Shown one piece after another: positions 56,085-64,000 of a stretch of 64,000 nt of DNA. The stretch comes from Gautieria morchelliformis (Eukaryota > Basidiomycota > Agaricomycetes > Gomphales > Gomphaceae): NCBI GenBank assembly GCA_015179125.1, contig WHVA01000057.1, forward strand, positions 186,001-250,000. Reading direction: 5' to 3'. Each line of letters starts with the position of its first letter. Within the stretch, counting starts at the first letter, position 1. The position numbers and the translations under genes are program-made. Below the pieces are notes generated by a model. It saw only the letters and a list, made by a program, of their open reading frames with translations, did no database searches and was not told where the DNA came from.

Positions 56085-58982
56085 TACCAGGCATGGCACG
56101 ATGCAATTTCAGGACTCGTCCCGATCCGTCGTCAAACCCCTCCGGTTGGCGCATATATATTTCTTCTTCCAATCTAGAGTTAAGGTACGCGCCCTTAACA
56201 TCCATCATCTCGATCCGCCACCCGTTGTGGATGCCGAGGGCAAGCAAGACGCGCAGGCTCTCAATTTTAACGACCGGGGAGGTGACCTCAAAATAGTCCA
56301 TTCCCGGATGCTGAGTAAATCCTTGGGCAACGATTCTTGCTTTGCCCAATTCAAAATTGCCTTTTGCGTCTGTTTTGACCGCAAAAACCCAATGGCTACC
56401 CACAACATTCTTCCCTGGTGGCAACTCTATCAGATCCCACGTACCAACTTCCGCATGCTGTTTCATTTCTATCTCCATCGCCCGTTGCCAAATTGGGTAA
56501 TCATCCCGATTCAGCACTTCAGTGTATGACAGTGGTTCAGTGACTATTTCAGTCGCTGATAAAGCACGATCGCCCTCGTCCATGTGGCAGTAATCTGGCG
56601 CGGGCTTAGCGGCGATTCTAGTGCTGCGACGGGGTTCCGGCGCATCGGCTGGCACCAGTGAGATGGTGGGAGCCACAGGTACAGTGGTTGTGGCGCTCTT
56701 CACTGAAGGTGTTAAAATTGGAACGGGTGTTTCATTGTCATCGTCGACTTCCGGTGGAGGGTGGAGATCCTCATTTTCATCAAATATCACGTTCCTTGAG
56801 GTCTGAATGCGATTGGAACGCGTGTTGAGGTATTTCCACGCTTTGGAATTGGCAGCACCACCAGTAAAGATATGCTGCTCCGACTTTGGTTCCAGCTTAG
56901 TACATCTCTGATCCAGTACCTTGACCCAACACCTCTTTCCAAATTCTTCTAACCTCCTGATATCAGGCTTCCTTCCAAAAAAGACCTGATAAGGGGTTAT
57001 CTCTGCCTCAAGTGCCTTCGTCGGCGATCTATTTTGATGTAGCACGCATACGCCACTGCCTCCGCCCACAACATCTTCGGCAATTTCTTGGCAAAAAGCA
57101 TGGCGCAGGCGAGCTCAAGTAAGGTACGATTGAGTCGCTCCGCGATGCCATTTTGTGCTGGAGAATAAGGTGCCGTATATTCCATGATGATGCCATTCTC
57201 AGCGCAAAATGCTTTGAACGCCGAGCTAGTATATTCACCTCCGCCATCACTATGTAGCCTTTTCAATTGAAGCCCTGTCTGGGTTTCAACAAAGGCTTTG
57301 TAATCCTTGAAGCGGTCTAGGACATTGTCCTTGGTGTGACTAAAATAGAGCATTGAATAACGACTCTTGGCATCAATGAAGGAATAAAAATAGCGTTCTC
57401 GGGCTGGACCTTCTGTACTTGCCAGTCCCCACACGTCAGATACAGTAAGATCACCAATGTATACAGCGGTGTCTTCTGCACGTTTGGGGAATGGCTCAAT
57501 GTGTTGTTTACCTTCAATACAAGGTACACACTGAGTTATCGGCGGTTTCGTGTCCACAGTCATTCCAGTGACTAAATCGCGAGATTTCATTAGTTTAATG
57601 GCACCCAAATTGATATGTCTCAACACTCGGTGCCAATTGTCCCAGGACTTTGGTCTGGCGAGGGCCGTGAAATCTGTGTCACCCATGGAATGGATGCGCA
57701 TACACATACAATATATGTGTCCAGTTTTATTGCCCTCGGCAAACACTGTACCCGATGGGGATTTGATCTTCACGATGTCATTTGTGAAGAGAGCCACATG
57801 TCCTTGATCTGTAAGCCATCTGATGCTCAAAATATTATTAGGAGCATCAGGCGCATGCTTGACGTCAGTGAGCTTGGCAGCAAAAGTGCGATCACCGATG
57901 AAGAAATCAATTGGAATTGTGCCTCGTCCTTGGGTACGCAAAATAGTCCCTGGCATGATGCCCTCGATCTCCGACGGCTCCGGAGTGAAATTAGTAAAGT
58001 AGTCTCGATTACGTGCAATATGAGTGGTTGACCCTGTATCAGCCAACCAGTCCAATGCCAATATATTGGCACAGCACGTGAGATCCTCAACTATCGCCGG
58101 GTGTTCGACTGCCGCAAAGACAAACTTGGAATCATTGTTGTTTTCATTGTTCTCCGTAGCTTGTTTTGTCGAATTCTTGGGCTGTTTTTCCTTCCACCAC
58201 TTGGGGGATTGCCCTTCTTTTCCACCACCTTTAGCCCAACAATCCTTCTTCCAATGCCCTTTCTTTCCGCAATTCATGCACTTTCCTTTTGTAGCCCCAT
58301 CATTCTTTCGTCCCTTTTTACCCTTTTCTTGTGCTTTCAAGGCTGTCTCCGCTCCAGGGGCAGATCTTTTAATACAATCCTCTTCCAAGACACAAGAAAT
58401 CAATGTGTCGGAAGATAATGTCGGTAAACCGGCAGTGGTGGCCGTAATAAAAGTGGACCATGAGGGTGGAAGTGACGTAAATAATACATTACAAAAGTCT
58501 CAGTCATTGATCAACTCGCCGAGAGAATGTAACTGTTTTTGTAGGCCCTTTAGTTTACGGATATGCTCTTCCATGTTTGCGCCCTCTTCGGCGAAGGAGT
58601 GGAAGAACTCGCGGCAAACATTGATTACACCTATTGCTCCTTTGGCCTCGAAGATCGTGAGTAAGGCTAGCCATACGCCTCGTGACGTTGAGGCACCATA
58701 TGTATAGACTAGATACTCGTCGCTGATCCAAAGACTAATGGCCACATAGGCTTGTTGGTCCTTTTTAGTCCAATCTGCAATCGCTGCCCTTTCCGGGTCC
58801 GTGATATTCCTCGGATCCGCCGGCGTCGGTTTTGATACCACGCCGTCAACATGGTCCCAAAGATCCTGTTCTATCAAGATCCATCTCATTTTCTCTTTCC
58901 AAGCCGCATAGTTGCTGCCGACGAGCGGCTCAATTCTAAAGAGCGAGCTCGGCTGTGGGACCGCTGATACAGTAGTAGACAT
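56085..58982 (-). other. gag, integrase and first RT part of the copia fossil
   Basis: From MSTTVSAVPQPSSLF at 58982 the frame shows a UBN2-type gag and a zinc knuckle (CMNCGKKGHWKKDC). The protease site is LADTGSTTHI, and integrase has HIDRD-type and DGGGEYTSSAF blocks. Reverse transcriptase begins with GSHWVFAVKTD and DVKGAYLNS. A few interruptions are present. Treated as a fossil. Confidence 0.88.
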
Positions 58983-59031
58983 GTATTGATTGTTGCAGAT
59001 TTTTTGATTGATGTGGACTGGGTTAGAGCGT

Positions 59032-59045
59032 GGGGCCCATAACCC
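59032..59045 (-). other. copia primer-binding site (initiator tRNA-Met half)
   Basis: GGGTTATGGGCCCC on the minus strand, directly beside the LTR, complementary to the initiator tRNA-Met anticodon loop, as in the copia element at the left edge. Confidence 0.75.
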
Positions 59046-59226
59046 TGTTAGACACAGTAGAGAGATAGTTAGGATTACTGAGCGATGTCTCGGAAATTCC
59101 TATATACATGATTTTGAGTCGGAGAAAAGAAAATAGTAAACTACCTTGAGTCATCGTGGTACACTATGGTTACATGACTAAACTATGCATGTGTCATCGA
59201 TACACTTGAGCGACGGTTATCTTACA
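59046..59226 (-). repeat. 5' LTR of the copia element
   Basis: It starts TGTTAGACACAG, ends CTTACA and is followed by GTAGC. The primer-binding site abuts it at 59032-59045. Confidence 0.9.
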
Positions 59227-59231
59227 GTAGC

Positions 59232-60500
59232 TACCATTTGGTATAGAAAATGTGGCTTATTCTTATAGGTCGAAGTGCTCACAGTAGATAAGATATGAAG
59301 CTTCTTGGTTTGATGATCCTGACAGCGACTCCCATCACTGTCTTATATACATGTTCTACTCTAATTGTATTATGTTCCTTTGTCAAGAATTCCCTTGTAC
59401 TTTGCTGCACTCCTTATTCCTCCCTCCTTTGTGCATCACCGGCTTATGTAAGTGCACCGAAGTGCCAGCCATCTCTATATGGCACTATCCTCTTCAGCAC
59501 TCCCCCTCACTTCGGTGAATCCTAACTTTCCCCATAAGTACTTGAATTGATGTCCTTCTAGCCCCTTTGTCATTAAGTCCGTGGGATTTTCCTTTGACCT
59601 TATGTAAGTAAGCGCTGCTTCGTCAGAATCCACTTTCTCGCAGATGAAGTGGTACACAATGTTAATGTGCTTGGTTCTGGCATGGTAGGTGGCATTGTGT
59701 GAAAGTGTGATCGCGCCCAGATTATCACATTGAATAGAAGTTGGCTGGTTCTGATCAAAGCCTAGTTCCTGGATGGCATTCCAGAGCCAAAAGGGCGATG
59801 TACTCAGCTTCCGTTGTAGATAGTGAGACCATCTGCTGTTTCCTAGCACTCCAAGCAATAGAACCTCCCCCTAACATTGCAACATACCTGCTGATAGATC
59901 TAGTGTCCTTTTCATTAGCGTAGTCAGCATCCATGTATATTCGGAGTTTGAGCCTGGCTTCCTTCCTAAATATGATGCCGCCATCCCTTGTGCCTATGAG
60001 GTATTGTAGGATGTGTCTAATTGCTGTCCAATGCTCCGGGCCATATGAGTTAGTGAATTGGCTGAGGTGTTGTACTGCAAAGGCTATATCAGAACGGGTG
60101 CTGAGAGCAGCATACATAAGTGATCCAATGGCTTGGGTGTAAGGGCCTCGGTATTGGGCCCATCATGTGGTTCAAGTGGTATGTCGAGTTTAGTGGAGAC
60201 ATTGAATGGGGTCGATACAGGATATGCATTCTCCATATGAAATTGCGTGAGTATTGTGTCGATGTAAGATCCCTGTGAGATCCGCAAAGTCCCTTTCTCC
60301 CTGTTCCTCTCAACCCTTAGTCCTAATATCTTCTTCATCTCTCCTAAGTCTGTCATTGGGAGCCTTCCATTTAGTTCTTCTTTCACCTTTACCATCTGGG
60401 CCCTTGTATTTGATACCAACCCCAGGTCATCGACGTAACTGCGATGACGTCGATGCCAGATACAGCTTTCCTGATGTATAGAGGATACCATGGGTCCCCA
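59232..60500 (-). mobile_element. third Ty1/copia fossil, RT end and RNase H only
   Basis: Minus-strand blocks RSYVDDLGLVSNT, MKKILGLRVERNREKG, MYAALSTRSDIAFAVQHL, IYMDADYANEKDTRS and ARTKHINIVYHF are the copia RT tail and RNase H. The rest of pol and gag are missing, and what remains has several breaks. The split copia element lies directly beside it at 59231. Confidence 0.85.
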
Positions 60501-60537
60501 CTGAGCGCTTACACTTAGTGGGAACCTCCTTGGGGAC

Positions 60538-60720
60538 TGTCAAGATTGATTTTTAGGTGTTAATATTGTGTATTAGTGAACACAGTGAATGCCCAAATAG
60601 CTTGTGCAACAAAGTATGTAGTTCAGTGAATGGCATGGGTGAATAAATGTTTTATAAGGTAAGAGGGCTGCCTGAACAGGGCTTGCCCTATCTACAGTCA
60701 TAGCAAAATAGCCCGTGACA
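60538..60720. repeat. possible LTR, 183 bases
   Basis: It begins TGTCA and ends TGACA, TG...CA with a 5-base terminal inverted repeat, and lies where the third copia fossil stops. No target duplication and no second copy in the window. Confidence 0.35.
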
Positions 60721-62640
60721 CTTGATGATGTAATGTTCAAGGTCTCATGGAAAGGTTGTCTAGTAGTAACAATCCTTTCGCCGGCGAGGGTGCTTCTTCA
60801 GAGCCCTTCGCCGACAGCACCAATAATAGTACGAAGGCTAAGGTAATGAAGGTGAAGTACGAAAACTCACCAGTGGTGCTTAAGTCCTCCTCTGGTCTAA
60901 GATAGGAGTCTATAGAAGAGGGCTCAAGATGATGATCACAGTGAGGTCAAGCTTTTGCACAAGATAGACGTATGATAATTGAACTGCAGAATATACATGC
61001 GAACGTAAACTACTTATACCGAATGCTCATATGATATCAGCAAATGGGAAAGAGGCCATCATGAGTCAGGGTTGGATAGGGGTGCACAGTCAAGATACAA
61101 ATAGATGAAACACATATACAATGGAGAAGGAGAGGAGTGCAAACATGAAACAACAGGGGGGAGAGAGGATAAAGGTACCTATGTAAGAAAACACGCCTTG
61201 AGACCTGCATACATGTTACCCTGCATGGACTCTTCATCTGCTGGGTTGATCCCACATGATCTACAGGTAGGACATCCCTTGAATGCATTCCAGCCATAGG
61301 AACACCTAAAGGGGGTTGAGTCGAGAAGATGATGGGGCCAGTGATGAACCATCAAGCCAGGTAAAGGATGTCGATCATGTTTGATGGTGTGCCTACTGGT
61401 GAATGATGTGAGTAGCAAATGATTGTTTGGTGAATTCAGCGAAGAGTGAATGGAGTGAACATATAATTGGAGTGATGAAAGGGAAAATGGGATACAAGAA
61501 ATAAATGAGTCATGACAGGGACCTTTGCTAAGAGTAACCAAGGTCCCCACCCGAAAACATGCAGATACTCGCCAGTGCGCCATTCGGCACATCGTGCCCC
61601 AGCAGACTCAGCTCTGGTGGAGTGGCTACACCAGACTACCATGACACGCTGGCATCCTACATTGTTCAACGAAAGCCATCATGCCCCATCGACCCAGCGT
61701 AACACCAAAGAGCAAGGGTCCATACCTCCCTCCTAGTCAAAGTAGGTGCATTCTCGTTATGGTACTATTCAGCCATTCTGAACTAATGCTTCTCAGCTTT
61801 ACCATTTCCTTGCCAGGCGCACACAGGCTCCTTTTTTTTTTGATAAGGTTCGTTCTGACCGTGACTTCAACGACGTTTGCTGATAATATCGTGCAAAAGT
61901 TGTTTCAAAACGATGCTTCTGGTCCCATATCAACCATCCCCTGGTTTCCCTCTCAAAAATTCTCAAGGAGGCCACCAGCTCTCTCGATTGCGGCAATTGC
62001 TCATTGGTTTTCAGAAAGCTGCCTGGAGAATTGTGGCATGTTTTTGCTGAATTTCTACGTAAGTCTCTTGGGCACCAAGAATGGCACCAATGCCGTTTGA
62101 ACACTATAAACGAGTGCATCCAACACCAGATGATAAGTCAATCACTGTCAATGTTATTCACGCAGATTTATTAATGTCCAACAAGAAGACGCAGGCCTTA
62201 CCATACATGCCTGAGAATCAACGGAAGTCTGTGAAGGAGGTGTGTCATTTTGCATACGAACCTTGCCGCACCACTTTCATTGCCTCTCAGAACCCAACCC
62301 AAAGCTTCTGGCTTCTGGAGATGCGAAGCTCTCCTCCCTGTTGCGGCAATTTCTGTTTCTGGTAAAATTCGCAATCTGTCTGTCTGTCCGATCAGTAGAT
62401 GTGCCTGAGTACCTTAGTAACGGCACTGGTCTGCCCTTTTAGTGTGAGTGAGCCATACTATTGTTAAACACGTCTGAATCAAAATCAAAATCAAAGAAAT
62501 TCTTATAGAATGCTATGTGATTATGTGTGATGTTGCATTGCGACTGCCACGTGATGTTTCTACACAGGCATTGACCATATTTGGATGGTGAGCTCTTTTA
62601 ATGGAATGGCCATGGTCCTCTTAAGCCTCCATCTTGTGGT
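60721..62640. other. no gene recognised
   Basis: Short frames, for example from ATG at 60747 (MERLSSSNNPFAGEG), have no recognisable domain. The stretch lies between element remnants. Confidence 0.4.
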
Positions 62641-62646
62641 GTCCCA

Positions 62647-64000
62647 ATGACTCAATTCAACGAGTTCTCCCCTCCATTTCTGGATGTGGACTCCAAAGCG
62701 GCTGCTATTGTAGCTACTGACATGAACTGCCCCTCTGGGCCGCTGTTTCCCAAGTCTCTGTGTGAGCATGCCCTTGCTAACACGGTCTTGCCTGCAGAGC
62801 CACCACACTTGATACTAGGTGGGGTGCATAAGTCCATGCATGACTTAGAAATCGAGTCCTACGCTGTAAGAGATGATATGAGGGGCAAATGGCAAACATA
62901 TATGCAGACAGAACAGACCTATGCACGCTATGTGTGTGCCTATGAGAAGTGGTGGGAAAATGACCAGTGGCTCCATATGCAGCAGACCCAGACTATGCTG
63001 CCGTTCCTGCATTTCCAATCCTGGCAAGTAAGGTAGTTCTGCTCCTGAACTATGAGACTACTTGGAAGCAGGTATGTTCACTTGACACATAAGTATACAC
63101 TGATTTGGACCTTGAGCTCACGATCAACAGTTCAAATGTGGAAGCAATGGGGAAACGAAACAAAGAACTAGCGTGGGCAAGCATGTTATCAAGAGCGCAA
63201 TATCCACCCTCAAAAACCATCGAAAATTGAACCAACACCTCTACACTAACATTCCAGGGTCTCAAATCAGGCTTCCAGATGACATCCAAATACAAGAGAT
63301 TGAACAAGCCACTGCACACAACGAGCCTGATCACCACAGAAAATCTCAGACTTTGAAGGTCACAGGTTCGTCCAGCGGTGAGTGTAGGGGTTATTATTAT
63401 CCTGATCAGTAAATTCCTAGGTTTCCACAAGACACTTATACTCATGAAGATCTTGAGGCAATCTCCCATGTCTGTCTAACAATGCCTGTGACCAAAAGGC
63501 CCTCGTTAGAAGCCTTCGAGACCGAGCAATGATACTGCTCACAGCTGGCTCAGCATACTGAGGGGACAGCCTTCACCCCTTAGAATGGTCTGACCTGGGC
63601 ATATGGAATGTCCCGAATGTCAGTGCTGGGTTTGATGCTGAAATTGCAGTAAGTTGGACTGTTGTTATTGTTTCGAGGATGGTAAGCCAACGGGAAACAA
63701 GGCCATGATTATGCTGTCCTATAATTCAAAACATAACCAAGATGGCCAACTCGATGAACATGGTGTCATTCGTCATTGGTTTTCAGTGTTATGCCCCATT
63801 GGAGCCTTGGCTCTTCATTTTTTTGCACAATTCCACATCCTAAACATTCATCGACCTTTGTTTGTACCAGATTTTTCTGACAGTGCATGTATGGCTGGGT
63901 ATGGACGGTATGGATGCAAGGCATGGTATGAGTTCAAAGTGTTCTATGCTTCAGAGATCACCAAGCCCATGTCGTATGATAGTACATGCCCGCTAGCATG
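62647..64000 (+). pseudogene. Crypton/Ndc10-like tyrosine recombinase, degraded, cut by the right edge
   Basis: Blocks in order: residues like TEQTYARYVCAYEKWWEND (62920), an N-terminal core-binding type; VGKHVIKSAISTLKNHRKLNQHLY (63170); HNEPDHHRKSQTLK (63320); then SKHNQDGQLDEHGVIRHWF and CPIGALALHFFAQFHI (63730-63840), PDFSD, AWYEFKVFY and ITKPMSYD at the edge. This is the Ndc10-domain/Crypton family common in aga­ricomycete genomes. Stops between 63470 and 63620 (for example after EAFETEQ) and unmatched frames suggest decay. The catalytic C-terminal Arg/Tyr region is outside the window. Confidence 0.7.

Larger units (their letters stand above)
46668..59226 (-). mobile_element. Ty1/copia element fossil, split by two DNA transposons
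   Basis: The two LTRs (46668-46843, 59046-59226) differ by about five substitutions and one 5-base indel, so insertion was fairly recent. GTAGC flanks both sides (46663-46667 and 59227-59231) as target duplication. On the minus strand the order is primer-binding site, gag (from 58982), zinc knuckle, integrase, reverse transcriptase and RNase H, typical of copia. The internal region is interrupted by the elements at 47088-52121 and 52966-56084 and has a few further breaks. It is a fossil. Confidence 0.92.

Overview
This window looks like nuclear DNA from a basidiomycete fungus, most likely an agaricomycete. The host genes have many short introns (mostly about 45-70 bases), and several families are typical of mushrooms: an extended G-alpha, an EF-hand/ZZ-finger giant, a WPTLP-type secreted protein, an alpha-kinase and an Ndc10-like recombinase. 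All host gene models were worked out by hand from reading frames and splice sites. Family names come from recognised motifs, with no database search.

Layout. 1-2766: inside of a Ty1/copia fossil on the minus strand, running off the left edge, with the edge of its LTR. 2767-9172: a broken Ty3/gypsy fossil on the plus strand that sits in that LTR. 10413-38276 is the host gene island: LIS1/nudF (minus), an unusual G-alpha (plus), tRNA splicing endonuclease subunit SEN54 (minus) with an intron-containing tRNA-Phe 107 bases upstream, a Ser/Thr-rich membrane protein (plus), a decayed UTP18 copy (minus), a 1,111-residue EF-hand/ZZ-finger protein (minus), ribonucleotide reductase large subunit RNR1 (plus), a small GERE-rich protein (plus) and a secreted protein (minus). 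38974-40415: an aldo/keto reductase-like gene whose catalytic residues are changed.

40518-60720 is a mobile-element nest. A Helitron with one uninterrupted 1,664-residue Rep-helicase frame comes first. A copia element (46668-59226) follows, with matching LTRs and a 5-base target duplication. It has been split by two DNA transposons: a 5.0-kb element with terminal inverted repeats that carries both a DDE transposase and an alpha-kinase gene, and a 3.1-kb pogo/Tigger element. Then come pieces of a third copia fossil and a possible LTR. The window ends in a degraded Crypton/Ndc10-like tyrosine recombinase.

Main points of interest: the alpha-kinase carried as transposon cargo; RNR1, which needs two successive 4-base microexons and a GC-AG intron, with MluI-box motifs inside its 5' introns; a G-alpha with Ser in place of the catalytic switch-II Gln; and the EF-hand/ZZ protein with a helical N-terminal region of possible signalling or cell-death type.
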